Source: UBA2040 sp002384725 (GTDB taxonomy: Bacteria; Bacteroidota; Bacteroidia; Flavobacteriales_D; Crocinitomicaceae). Taken from it: a stretch of DNA of 64,000 nt. Below are positions 49,526-58,296 of the stretch, one piece after another. The translations under genes and the position numbers were made by a program. Where the stretch lies: positions 1-64,000 of the forward strand of contig CAWUXE010000003.1 in assembly GCA_963926475.1 (NCBI GenBank). Direction: 5' to 3'. The notes below the pieces were generated by a model that saw only the letters and a list, made by a program, of their open reading frames with translations, did not search any database and had not been told where the DNA came from. The first letter of the stretch is position 1; every line of letters begins with the position of its first letter.

Positions 49526-50497
49526 TTAGTCAAACGTTTTAAACGAATTCTGACTCATTTTCAGCAAACGTTCGTATTGTTCCGGCGATAAATCAGTATG
49601 GTAATAGTGAATGGGATTCACCTTTTCTCCGTTTTTCTCCACTTCGTAATGTAAATGTGGTCCAGTTGACTTTCCAGATGTTCCAACTAATCCGATTAAA
49701 TCGCCTCGTTTTACTTTGTCGCCGACTTTTATTTTGAATGCACTCAAGTGGGCATATCGTGTTTTGTAGCCGTAACCATGATTAATGACAATACAATTTC
49801 CGTATCCCCAACCATTTCTTTCTGTTGCTTCAACAGTTCCATCTCCTGTTGCAAAGACTTCTGTTCCGTTCGCAGCGGTAAAATCCATTCCTGTATGCAT
49901 TCTAGAGGTTTTATAGATTGGGTCAATTCTCCAACCGTATCCAGATGCCATTCTTTTTAAATCATCATTTCTAACTGGCTGAATAGCTGGAATACTCGCC
50001 AAAACCTTTTCTTTATCTCGTGCAAGAATCAACAATTCTTTGAAACTCAAGCGTTGGGCATTCAACCTTTTCTCAGCGGCGTCAAGACTTTCAGCCGTTT
50101 TAATCAACAGTTTAGAATTTGTTAGACCGGCCAAATCAGTATATTTATCGCTTCCTCCAGAACCCATCATTCGGAGTTCTTTAGGAAATTTATCAGCATA
50201 CAATGCTACTCGGTATAAATCTTCATCGCGTTTTTCAACATCCGTTAACACTTTATGCACGAGTGATAAATCAGCTTGCATACGGTTCATTTCTTTCTTG
50301 TAAATAGCAATTTCTTTTGTCAAACTTCTCGTTTGCGGAGCTTGCATTTTATTTGTAAAGAGAAAGGATAGAGCCAAACCAATGAGAATACTAGGTGCAA
50401 CAAGAAGGAAAATCTTGAGCACTTTAATGGTCCAATGCACGCGCACCTCCACGTAGTCGAGTGTTTTGGGATTGTATTTATACTTGGCTTTAGACAT
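49526..50497 (-). CDS. M23 metallopeptidase with membrane anchor and coiled coil
   Basis: 323 residues. A membrane segment near the N-terminus (KVLKIFLLVAPSILIGLALS, about 24-44) is followed by a coiled coil (about 55-100) and then the LytM/M23 domain from about 190: SGYGWRIDPIYKTSRMHTGM with HxxxD zinc ligands (HTGMDFTAANG), ATGDGTVEATERNGWGYG, HLHYEV with the third ligand His, all intact. Thus an active cell-wall DD-endopeptidase or glycyl-glycine-type enzyme that cuts crosslinks, anchored in the inner membrane and acting in the periplasm; the combination is that of MepM-like and FtsEX-activated enzymes. It is the neighbour of alaS in many Bacteroidota. Confidence 0.85.
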   Translation of the reverse strand: MSKAKYKYNPKTLDYVEVRVHWTIKVLKIFLLVAPSILIGLALSFLFTNKMQAPQTRSLTKEIAIYKKEMNRMQADLSLVHKVLTDVEKRDEDLYRVALYADKFPKELRMMGSGGSDKYTDLAGLTNSKLLIKTAESLDAAEKRLNAQRLSFKELLILARDKEKVLASIPAIQPVRNDDLKRMASGYGWRIDPIYKTSRMHTGMDFTAANGTEVFATGDGTVEATERNGWGYGNCIVINHGYGYKTRYAHLSAFKIKVGDKVKRGDLIGLVGTSGKSTGPHLHYEVEKNGEKVNPIHYYHTDLSPEQYERLLKMSQNSFKTFD

Positions 50498-50732
50498 AAA
50501 GAAAGGTAAATATAAGGAATTGTGATAGCATGGGGAAAATGGAGCGTATTAAAAAACCTGCATGAAAAGTATAACGTAATGGTTTTTATTTAGTTACTAA
50601 GTATTTTGAATTGGAATTCAAGGGTCATTTTTTTCAGGATAAACTTCAAAAAATCGCGAAAATCAAAATTCGAAACTTTTAAACTTAGAAAAGTTTCTAA
50701 CTCCTAATGATTTTTAGTAAGTCATAAGTCTG

Positions 50733-52256
50733 TTAATCACCACTAACTTTCATTCCCTTCTTAAAATATTCCACTTGAATCTCCTTTAAAAAGTAATACT
50801 TCTCACCCACTTGATATCGTTTATCATTAAAGCCTTCTATAACATCCATCTCCCAAAAGATTCCCCAATACCCCATCAAACCCACTTGTTCAGGATACGT
50901 TCGATATTTTGAAAAAACACGTTTTGAAAACCGATCGGTCCTATCATCTTCAATAAAGGCGCAACAAGGAACATCCTCACCATTAATAAAATTCCATTGC
51001 CATTGCAAATACACATCCGCAGCGAACACCGCTTTTTGATTCGACGCTCGAACTTCGTGGTTGATGGCTGCGAAAGCTTCTTTCTCAGAAATATCATGGT
51101 CAGAAAAGTGAACCCGCATATCTGATGCAGCAAAGCAAACTGCAATAAAAGGAAGCAAGGGCAGCAACATTTTCTTACTCAGAGAATCCTTTGTTTCAGA
51201 CTTCATCAGCAAAGACAAGAGCACTAATAAAGTCCCTCCGAAAAAATTTATCCAATACCTTGGTCCATATTCTTTGAAAAACGAAAGAAAAACGAGAAAA
51301 CCAATCAGAGCCAAACCATAAAACATCACCACCCGCTGGTTCTCTTGCCATGATCGAATAATAACGACCAAAAACAATCCAATAAAAGTCCCAAGCATGA
51401 GCAATATAAAAACGGAATACCAACTGGGCAGATCAATATCCATCGTGAAATAATGAAATCCAGAAAAACCTGAGCGAAATCCAGAAAATTGAAGCATCAA
51501 CTGGTTCCATTGGTTTCCATCTGCAAATAATTGAACACTATGCGCCGTTTTATCTCCTATCCAATAAAAATTCACGAGAAAAACCAAGACAATCTGACCA
51601 AGCCCAAATCCTGCAAGAGGAACAAGCTTTCTTTTTGCCGTCCATAGCCAATTTCCGACAAAAACCATGGCAAACAGGAAAAACATGGCCTGGGATTCCA
51701 AAAGGAGAAAACTTAGGATAAAAACCATTACAAATCTCCACCATGAGAATGATTTCGTTTCTATTATAAAGAGTAGAATCGCCGCCAAAAGAAAAGCTGT
51801 CGTTCGCATTTGGCTCGCCCATAGATAGAAAGGTGGAAAAAACAGAACAAGAAACAACACAAAAAACCAGGTTCGTGGGCTTACCCTTTTCGCTTTCAAA
51901 AAAAGAGCAATAAATACCATAGCCAATGAATGAATAACCATCCCTGCTAACTTAAGTCCAATGATTTTAGAACCGAGAATCTTAATGAAAACAGCCGAGA
52001 AAAAGGTCTCCACCGAAGCAAAACCATAATGCTGACCATAAAAAAAGAAAGGTAATTTACCCGTTCGAAGGAAATCTTGTGCCATAATGCCGATAATAGC
52101 TTCGTCGCCATCAAACCAAAAATTCTTTGAGAAATAAAGAGGTAATCGGATAAAAACATTCACTAAAAACAACAATAAAAACATCTTCAAAACGAATTGC
52201 CAAGTAGCGCCTTCATTCAGATAGCGATGATAAAATTGTTTTTTCTTCTCCTTCAT
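50733..52256 (-). CDS. Multi-pass membrane protein, GT-C glycosyltransferase-like
   Basis: 507 residues from the ATG at 52256. At least eleven hydrophobic segments are visible. After the first one (WQFVLKMFLLLFLVNVFIRL) comes FWFDGDEAIIGIMAQDFLRT, the first-loop pattern with an acidic DGDE motif found in PMT/ArnT/family 39 GT-C enzymes that use a lipid-linked sugar donor. The C-terminal 130 residues are soluble (about 375-507). Such enzymes act on the periplasmic side on lipid A, glycans or proteins. It is not clustered with other sugar genes, so the acceptor is unknown. Confidence 0.7.
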   Translation of the reverse strand: MKEKKKQFYHRYLNEGATWQFVLKMFLLLFLVNVFIRLPLYFSKNFWFDGDEAIIGIMAQDFLRTGKLPFFFYGQHYGFASVETFFSAVFIKILGSKIIGLKLAGMVIHSLAMVFIALFLKAKRVSPRTWFFVLFLVLFFPPFYLWASQMRTTAFLLAAILLFIIETKSFSWWRFVMVFILSFLLLESQAMFFLFAMVFVGNWLWTAKRKLVPLAGFGLGQIVLVFLVNFYWIGDKTAHSVQLFADGNQWNQLMLQFSGFRSGFSGFHYFTMDIDLPSWYSVFILLMLGTFIGLFLVVIIRSWQENQRVVMFYGLALIGFLVFLSFFKEYGPRYWINFFGGTLLVLLSLLMKSETKDSLSKKMLLPLLPFIAVCFAASDMRVHFSDHDISEKEAFAAINHEVRASNQKAVFAADVYLQWQWNFINGEDVPCCAFIEDDRTDRFSKRVFSKYRTYPEQVGLMGYWGIFWEMDVIEGFNDKRYQVGEKYYFLKEIQVEYFKKGMKVSGD

Positions 52257-52323
52257 TCTCGGGTTAAATATCAGAAAAATTAAACTTCCTGTCCTTACCA
52301 ATTCGCTTTTCAATGAATTCCGC

Positions 52324-52331
52324 TAAATTTG
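52324..52331 (+). promoter_or_regulatory. TAAATTTG -7 box for alaS
   Basis: Exact TAnnTTTG match 33 bases upstream of the alaS ATG (52365). No TTG at the expected distance. Confidence 0.4.
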
Positions 52332-52364
52332 TATCCTTTAAAAGCAATAACAATTCTACACAGC

Positions 52365-54983
52365 ATGACAATTCAGGAAATAAGAGAGCAATTCTTTCAA
52401 TTCTTCGCATCAAAAGAACACGAAATCGTTCCTTCGGCACCAATGGTGGTTAAAAATGACCCAACATTGATGTTCACAAATGCCGGAATGAATCAATTCA
52501 AAGATTATTTCTTGGGCAATGCTGAACCAAAGAATCCACGGGTTGCTAATTCGCAAAAATGTCTTCGCGTTTCTGGAAAACACAACGATTTAGAGGAAGT
52601 TGGCGTAGATACCTATCACCACACTATGTTTGAAATGCTCGGCAACTGGTCGTTCGGTGATTATTTTAAAACAGAAGCAATAGCATGGGCATGGGAATTG
52701 TTGACTGACGTATACAAATTACCGAAGGATAGACTTTATGTCACGGTTTACGAAGGCAATACAGCAGATGGTGTTCCCTTAGATCAGGAAAGCATAGACA
52801 TTTGGTCGAAATACATCGACAAAGACAGAATTATTCTTGCCGATAAAAAGGATAACTTCTGGGAAATGGGCGAATCAGGACCTTGCGGACCGTGTACAGA
52901 AATTCATATCGATTTGCGGGATGAAGCTGAAGTAGCCAAAACATCAGGAAGAGCCATGGTAAATCAAGATCATCCTCAGGTGATTGAGATTTGGAACAAC
53001 GTTTTCATACAGTACAACCGCAAGGCGGATGGAAGTTTGGAGAAGTTGAAAAATACGCATGTCGATACGGGAATGGGTCTCGAACGATTGGCGATGGCCA
53101 TGCAAGGAAAACAATCCAACTACGATACCGATTTATTTCAAGCTTTGATAGGCACAGTTTCTAAGATTTCAGGCGTTGCTTACAAACAATCTGAACCAAC
53201 GGATATTGCACTTCGTGTGATAGCGGACCACGTTCGTGGCATCGCATTTTCAATTACCGACGGACAATTGCCTGCCAATTCAGGTGCTGGCTATGTAATC
53301 CGCAGAATATTAAGAAGAGCAATACGTTATGGTTATACATCTTTGGGCTTGAAAGAACCTTTTATGTGTGAAGTTTCTAAGACTTTGGTCAAAGAAATGG
53401 GCGATGCCTTCCCTGAATTAAAAGCACAAGAAGGATTGGTGTACAAAGTCATTAAAGAGGAAGAAATTAGCTTTTTTAGAACCTTGGAATTGGGTCTCAA
53501 GCGAATCGATACTACTATTGCTGAAGCGAAAGCCAAAGGTGAGAACGTATTGAGTGGCGAAACCGTTTTTGAATTATTCGACACTTATGGTTTCCCGTTA
53601 GATTTAACCTCTCTCATCGCTCGTGAAAACGACATGAGTATCAATGAAGATGAGTTTGAAAAAGCGATGCAGGTTCAGAAAACGCGTTCGCGCGCTGCAA
53701 CAGTCCTTGAAACTGGTGATTGGACAGAGATTATAGAAGAGAACGATGAGGAATTTATCGGTTACGACTATTTGGAAGCAGGCGTTCAAATCGTAAAATA
53801 CAGAGCAGTTTCTCAGAAGAAAAAAAACTTCTTTCAAATCGCATTGAATTTAACTCCATTCTATCCAGAAGGTGGCGGACAAGTTGGTGATTCAGGAGTT
53901 TTGGAAAACGAACAAGGCGAAAAAATCTTCATCTTCGACACCAAGAAAGAAAACAACTTAATCGTTCATTTAACGGAGAAATTACCAGAGAATTTGACAG
54001 GTAAATTCAAAGCAAACGTTAATGCAGACAAAAGAAGTAAAACTGCTTTAAATCATACATCCACTCACCTTCTTCATCATGCTTTGCGAACAGTTTTGGG
54101 CGAACATGTGGAACAAAAAGGATCATTGGTGAATGCCGATTATTTACGGTTTGATTTCAGTCATTTTTCAAAGGTAACGGACGAAGAAATGTCATTGATT
54201 CAGGCGCACATCGATGAAGCAATTCTGATGAACATTGCCCTGAATGAAGAAAGAAATATTCCGATTAGCATTGCACAAGAAAAAGGTGCTATGGCTTTGT
54301 TTGGCGAAAAATATGGCGACACGGTTCGAATGATTCAGTTTGGCGACTCGATTGAATTGTGCGGTGGAACACACGCTCCTACAACAGGTAAAATTGCTCT
54401 AGTTAAAATCCTTTCCGAAGGTGCAGTTGCAGCGGGTGTGAGACGAATTGAGGCAATTACTGGACCTGCTGCTGAGAAATATTTCAGAGAAAAGGATGCA
54501 CAAGTTCATGGTTTAATGCAAACCTTAAAAGCACCAAAAGACTTGCAAAAAGCTGTGGAAGATTTATTGACAAAGAACTCAGAATTGCAAAAAGAAATTG
54601 ATGCAATGAAAAGAGAGAATGCGCAGCGTGTCAAAGAAAATCTAAAAACAAAGGTCGAAGACAAAGGCGATTATCATATTCTCCACTCTATCGTTGATTT
54701 GGACGCTGGTTCCGTGAAAGATTTGTTGTTTCAATTCAAAGGTGAATTCCCTAATTTCGTGGGAATCATTGGCGGAAAAGAAGGCGATAAATGTAGCTTG
54801 AGCATCATGTTTAGTGAAGATTTTGCCAAATCGAAAGATTTAAATGCAGGAAATATCATCCGTGAAGTCTCATCACACATCCAAGGTGGTGGCGGCGGAC
54901 AAGCGTTCTTTGCAACTGCCGGTGGAAAAAATGCGAACGGCCTAGACAAAGCCATTGCCGAGGTGCTGGATAAACTGAATTAA
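52365..54983 (+). CDS. alaS: Alanyl-tRNA synthetase AlaS
   Basis: 872 residues from the ATG at 52365 (MTIQEIREQFFQFFASKEHE). Class II catalytic core: LMFTNAGMNQFKDYFLG, HTMFEMLGNWSFGDYF, MGLERLAMAMQG, and CGPCTEIH. The editing domain has HTSTHLLHHAL and CGGTHAPTTG (the HxxxH and CxxxH metal ligands). The C-terminal C-Ala domain ends with VSSHIQGGGGGQAFFATAGG. It charges tRNA-Ala and clears Ser and Gly mischarges. It is transcribed away from the membrane protein at 50733. A broken DUF1801 gene begins five bases after its stop. Confidence 0.98.
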   Translation: MTIQEIREQFFQFFASKEHEIVPSAPMVVKNDPTLMFTNAGMNQFKDYFLGNAEPKNPRVANSQKCLRVSGKHNDLEEVGVDTYHHTMFEMLGNWSFGDYFKTEAIAWAWELLTDVYKLPKDRLYVTVYEGNTADGVPLDQESIDIWSKYIDKDRIILADKKDNFWEMGESGPCGPCTEIHIDLRDEAEVAKTSGRAMVNQDHPQVIEIWNNVFIQYNRKADGSLEKLKNTHVDTGMGLERLAMAMQGKQSNYDTDLFQALIGTVSKISGVAYKQSEPTDIALRVIADHVRGIAFSITDGQLPANSGAGYVIRRILRRAIRYGYTSLGLKEPFMCEVSKTLVKEMGDAFPELKAQEGLVYKVIKEEEISFFRTLELGLKRIDTTIAEAKAKGENVLSGETVFELFDTYGFPLDLTSLIARENDMSINEDEFEKAMQVQKTRSRAATVLETGDWTEIIEENDEEFIGYDYLEAGVQIVKYRAVSQKKKNFFQIALNLTPFYPEGGGQVGDSGVLENEQGEKIFIFDTKKENNLIVHLTEKLPENLTGKFKANVNADKRSKTALNHTSTHLLHHALRTVLGEHVEQKGSLVNADYLRFDFSHFSKVTDEEMSLIQAHIDEAILMNIALNEERNIPISIAQEKGAMALFGEKYGDTVRMIQFGDSIELCGGTHAPTTGKIALVKILSEGAVAAGVRRIEAITGPAAEKYFREKDAQVHGLMQTLKAPKDLQKAVEDLLTKNSELQKEIDAMKRENAQRVKENLKTKVEDKGDYHILHSIVDLDAGSVKDLLFQFKGEFPNFVGIIGGKEGDKCSLSIMFSEDFAKSKDLNAGNIIREVSSHIQGGGGGQAFFATAGGKNANGLDKAIAEVLDKLN

Positions 54984-54987
54984 TTTC

Positions 54988-55335
54988 ATGTCTCAGGACG
55001 ATTTTTATTTCAAGAAAAAAAGAGCCGCTGAAAAGTTGTTTTCTTGCTTTGCGCGATATTATTCTCTACCACAATCCTGAAATTTCAGAAACGATTACAG
55101 TACGGTTTACCCTGTTTCCGTTTTGGAAAAAAGATTCTCTGTTATTTATGGCAAGTTAAAAAAAACGAGATATCCATATATTTTGATGGCAGATGGAGGA
55201 TTAATCGATCATCCCAAACTAGAACAAGGCGATAGGAAGCGCATGAAGAGTTATGGCATCGACCCAAATGTGGATTTGAATCTCAAAGAAATCGGCGAAA
55301 TTCTCGAAATCGGTATAAATTTACATCGGAAATAA
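54988..55335 (+). pseudogene. DUF1801-family gene with three single-base frameshifts
   Basis: Starting at ATG 54988 (MSQDDFYFKKK) the protein can be rebuilt only by three shifts. An extra A lies in the A-run 55015-55021, one extra base lies near 55094-55100, and an extra A lies in the A-run 55158-55165. The joined product reads PLKSCFLALRDIILYHNPEI, then QYGLPCFRFGKKILCYLW, then RYPYILMADGGLIDHPKL and DRKRMKSYGIDPNVDLNL to the stop at 55333-55335. It is a small DUF1801 protein of a kind typical for Bacteroidota. The three shifts show decay, or sequencing errors in homopolymers, though the flanking genes are clean. Confidence 0.85.
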
Positions 55336-55452
55336 TTTTTAACACTGATAATGGTATTAATTATCTTATAAATACTCCTTTAAACCTCTATCGGTATTAT
55401 ATTTCAGAACATATATTACTGACGTTTAAAATAAAAAATATAACTTTCCTTT

Positions 55453-56088
55453 ATGAATCCTTTGATAGACAATTATATAGCGAGGTCCATCAATTGGCAA
55501 ACCGAAATGCAGTCTTTGCGTGGAATATTATTAGAATGTTCCCTCACCGAAGAATTGAAATGGAAAGTGCCGACCTATACGTTCAATGGCAAAAACGTTT
55601 GCATCATAGGTAAATTCAGGGACTATGTGGTTTTGAGTTTTATGAAAGGCGTTTTGCTCAAGGACGTATTAAAATTGCTCCAAAAGCCTGGTAAAAATTC
55701 GAGATCCATTATGATTTTCAAATTTACGTCCAACAAGGAAATTCTAGACATAGAACAAGACATCAAATCCTACATTTACGAAGCTATAGAAATGGAAAAA
55801 GCAGGATTGAAGGTTGGCATTAAACCAACAGACAAATTAGACTTTCCAGAAGAATTGCTCAAGATTTTGAACGAAAAACCCGACTTGAAGAAAGCTTTTT
55901 ATGCTTTGACTCCTGGTCGACAAAGAGGTTACAACCTTCATTTTTCAGGAGCAAAACAGTCCGCAACTCGCACTTCTCGCGTTATTGAAGCATCACCAAA
56001 AATTTCAGCTGGATTAGGTATGCAAGACTGTTATTGTGGTCAATCGAAACGATATCCGCGTTGCGATGGTTCGCATAAATATTTGTAG
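55453..56088 (+). CDS. YdeI-family DUF1801 protein with C-terminal CDGSH motif
   Basis: 211 residues. The DUF1801-type domain is at the N-terminus (NWQTEMQSLRGILLECSLTE, ELKWKVPTYTFNGKNVCIIG, FMKGVLLKDVLKLL), followed by the YdeI helical region with PEELLKILNEKPDLKKAFYA then LTPGRQRGYNLHFSGAKQSA (conserved). The C-terminal 15 residues read CYCGQSKRYPRCDGSHK. They match CxCxx(S/T)xxxPxCDG(S/A)H exactly, the ligand pattern of CDGSH [2Fe-2S] proteins, so the tail may bind an iron-sulfur cluster. YdeI proteins are linked to antimicrobial-peptide protection in other bacteria; the role here is unknown. It follows the broken DUF1801 gene. Confidence 0.85.
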   Translation: MNPLIDNYIARSINWQTEMQSLRGILLECSLTEELKWKVPTYTFNGKNVCIIGKFRDYVVLSFMKGVLLKDVLKLLQKPGKNSRSIMIFKFTSNKEILDIEQDIKSYIYEAIEMEKAGLKVGIKPTDKLDFPEELLKILNEKPDLKKAFYALTPGRQRGYNLHFSGAKQSATRTSRVIEASPKISAGLGMQDCYCGQSKRYPRCDGSHKYL

Positions 56089-56179
56089 CTTGCGGTAGAG
56101 TTTTAGACTAATTTACAGTGTAAACTGATATTGCCCGAAGGAATTGACTTACCTTTCAAGTGAATCAATACACCATATT

Positions 56180-56743
56180 ATGCTCAAGGTATTATACATT
56201 TTAATTTCCCTATCTCTTTCGAGTTGTTCTGCAGAAAAAACAAAAGTAAATACTGTCAGAACGGCTTCGGACCCTTATTCTGTTGCTACTAAAACACAAA
56301 GAAGATTCAATCAGAAACTGGAAGAAAAAGATCCATACACGATAGAATTCAGTATGGAGGAATTGAAAAACAACGAATATTATATTTCGGTGAATGTCGT
56401 TCCAGACGAAGGAAGTTATTTCATGTCTCCATTATCTTCAAAAGCCTACAAAGGCACGTTTCAAATAGAATTTAATGACACCAAAAACCTTTTAAAGGTG
56501 AGCAAAGATTATCTGGAATCACCCGCATCGATTGTCGAAGTAGACCCTTTTTCAGGTTTGCCTGCTCATTTCGTTCGACAAAACACCACGTACCAACAAA
56601 AGTTCAAAACACGTTCTGTTGCTGATTTTGAAGTGTTAGGTAAGGTACAATTTGTTATCGAACCCAAATGCACCATGGAAAATTATACTTTTAGAGTTTA
56701 TCGTAAAGATGGAGTGATGAACATTGAATTGTCGAGTTGTTAA
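56180..56743 (+). CDS. Lipoprotein, hypothetical
   Basis: 187 residues from the ATG at 56180, which is 12 codons inside a longer open frame and gives a lipoprotein signal peptide (MLKVLYILISLSLSSCSAEK, lipobox Cys near residue 16). The mature domain is beta-rich (YTIEFSMEELKNNEYYISV, KGTFQIEFNDTKNLLKVSKD, TRSVADFEVLGKVQFVIEPK) and ends in MNIELSSC. No family recognised. It sits next to small decaying genes, on the same strand as YdeI but with 91 bases between them. Function unknown. Confidence 0.65.
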   Translation: MLKVLYILISLSLSSCSAEKTKVNTVRTASDPYSVATKTQRRFNQKLEEKDPYTIEFSMEELKNNEYYISVNVVPDEGSYFMSPLSSKAYKGTFQIEFNDTKNLLKVSKDYLESPASIVEVDPFSGLPAHFVRQNTTYQQKFKTRSVADFEVLGKVQFVIEPKCTMENYTFRVYRKDGVMNIELSSC

Positions 56744-56752
56744 TCTGATTTC

Positions 56753-56866
56753 ATGAATTAAAACGACAAACGTTTCAAAGTTGTCGCCAATTGGAACAAT
56801 GGTGAAGTTTCTGAAGAGGTGATTTTTCATTCCAAACAGAAAATTGGATGAATCTGGGGAAATGCG
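56753..56866 (+). pseudogene. Remnant of a small Bacteroidota protein (N-acetylglutamate synthase-like annotation)
   Basis: From ATG 56753 the frame reads MN, stop, NDKRFKVVANWNNGEVSEEV then IFHSKQKIG, stop, IWGNA. This fits the N-terminal part of a small family (KxFKxxxNxxNGExSxExxFxYKQxGNxxWG) that databases often label N-acetylglutamate synthase. Two in-frame stops (after codon 2 and in the QKIG region) and the missing C-terminal half show a dead fragment. Confidence 0.6.
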
Positions 56867-56929
56867 TTAAATATTGAATTCAAAGGAACTTCACTCAAAA
56901 ACGGTAGGCCTTACCCTACAAAGCCCTCG

Positions 56930-56937
56930 TATCTTTG
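56930..56937 (+). promoter_or_regulatory. TATCTTTG -7 box for the 53-residue gene
   Basis: Exact TAnnTTTG match 17 bases before the ATG at 56954. Confidence 0.5.
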
Positions 56938-56953
56938 CCCCAAAATTGGAAAA

Positions 56954-57115
56954 ATGACCAAAGCGCAAATTTGGAAAAAGAATACGCAAGAAGAGATTGA
57001 AACAAAAGTCTTTGGAGCTTCAAGGGAGAACATCAACTACAACGAACAAGTAATCCTTGGAATTCCTGCTTCTTATCTAGACGATCACGCTTTTAAATAT
57101 TTATTTGAGAACTGA
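56954..57115 (+). CDS. Small hypothetical protein (53 aa)
   Basis: The frame from ATG 56954 to TGA 57113-57115 encodes 53 residues (MTKAQIWKKNTQEEIETKVF then GASRENINYNEQVILGIPAS, ending KYLFEN). A TATCTTTG box sits 17 bases upstream. It is mixed-charge with no signal peptide or membrane helix and no family I recognise. The methyltransferase ATG is 35 bases after its stop. It is easily missed by gene finders because of its length; the promoter box and clean frame favour a real gene. Confidence 0.55.
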   Translation: MTKAQIWKKNTQEEIETKVFGASRENINYNEQVILGIPASYLDDHAFKYLFEN

Positions 57116-57149
57116 TTCCATTACGTTATACTCCTTATTTTTGGCGAAG

Positions 57150-58079
57150 ATGAACAACGATTATTTTTTAAGCGAAGCTAATTTAAAAGAGCATCTTGCC
57201 GTGATTGAGAAGATTTTTGAAACAGATAAAATTCTCAATGAAGACATCAACCTAACGAAAATCCAGAAGTATTACCGAGACAGTAATTTTGGCTACAACT
57301 TGGCGCACAGTAAAGAAGGTTCGGTACACATGGCGATTAACTATGACGGTGTTTTTCATGAAGATGGATATTATGAGCAAGTCAAAGAAATAGACGAAAT
57401 CATAAAGAAAAAAGAGGCCAGAGTGCTCGAATTAGGTTGCGGTAAAGGATTCAATTCTAAATATTTAGCGGAACGAAATCCGAATATTGGTTTTCAAGGT
57501 ATAGACGTTACAGAACGGCATTTGAAGTATGCGGCAGCCAAATCGAAGGAAATTGAAAATTTAACTGTCGCTTTTGGTGATTTCCATGAACTACAATTCA
57601 ACGACCAGCAATTCGATTATGTTTTTGAGTTGGAATCCGTTTGTCATTCAGATAATCCGGAGAAAGTGCTTTCAGAAGTTCACCGTGTTTTGCAGCCTGG
57701 AGGAAAATTCATTCTTTTTGAAGGTTTTCGCACGAAGAATTTCGACCATCTCTCTCCTAATCAGAAAAAAGCGAGTTACCTCATTGAGAAAACGATGGGC
57801 GTAAACAATGGTCACAACATTGAAGAATGGCTGAAAATTGCAGAGAAAATCGGATTTGAAGTAGAAGTGAACGACGATATTTCCGAAGCCATCATGCCCA
57901 ATTTAAGTCGTTTTCATCGCTTAGCTGGGAAGTATTTTAAACGTGTTGGTTTGGCAAAAGTCGTGTACAAAATCATGTCGAAAAACTTAATTAAAAACAC
58001 GATAGCTGGGTGGTTGATGCCGTTTTCAATTATGCAGGGAATGCAGAGTTATAATCGAATAATCTTGTTGAAGAAATGA
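57150..58079 (+). CDS. SAM-dependent methyltransferase (sterol/UbiE-type fold)
   Basis: 309 residues from the ATG at 57150; 15 residues of upstream frame overlap the preceding small gene. Motif I ARVLELGCGKGFNSKYLA (SAM-binding, about 93-110), motif II FQGIDVTERHLKYA, motif III VAFGDFHELQFNDQQFDYVF and motif post-III VHRVLQPGGKFILFEGFRT are all present. The pattern resembles sterol C24/gamma-tocopherol-type methyltransferases (class I). The substrate is unknown. The C-terminal 90 residues (WLKIAEKIGFEVEVNDDISE, GWLMPFSIMQGMQSYNRIIL) may cover the substrate site. The last stop overlaps the start of a tiny lipoprotein frame. Confidence 0.8.
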   Translation: MNNDYFLSEANLKEHLAVIEKIFETDKILNEDINLTKIQKYYRDSNFGYNLAHSKEGSVHMAINYDGVFHEDGYYEQVKEIDEIIKKKEARVLELGCGKGFNSKYLAERNPNIGFQGIDVTERHLKYAAAKSKEIENLTVAFGDFHELQFNDQQFDYVFELESVCHSDNPEKVLSEVHRVLQPGGKFILFEGFRTKNFDHLSPNQKKASYLIEKTMGVNNGHNIEEWLKIAEKIGFEVEVNDDISEAIMPNLSRFHRLAGKYFKRVGLAKVVYKIMSKNLIKNTIAGWLMPFSIMQGMQSYNRIILLKK

Positions 58080-58138
58080 GAATAGGCTTAATATTAGTAT
58101 CAATTGTAATTCTGAGTTCGTGTGGAATTTTTAGATGA
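58076..58138 (+). CDS. Tiny lipoprotein-signal peptide frame (20 aa)
   Basis: ATG 58076 overlaps the methyltransferase stop (ATGA) and encodes MRIGLILVSIVILSSCGIFR, then TGA. It is just a lipoprotein signal peptide with lipobox LSSC and four residues after the Cys. After processing a lipid-modified tetrapeptide-like C-G-I-F-R would remain. It may be a real entericidin-like peptide or the stub of a lost lipoprotein gene; translational coupling to the methyltransferase argues for some expression. Confidence 0.35.
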   Translation: MRIGLILVSIVILSSCGIFR

Positions 58139-58296
58139 GGTATTGTTGATAACTGAGTTAAATGTCATTTGATCAGTTGTTTGTGAATTTCAAATTGAAC
58201 TCTATTCAATTGTAAAACAATTACTTAAACTCCAACACACAACTTTTGCTGAACCCATTCAGCACTCACTTGTACAGATCAAAAAATAAAACAATC

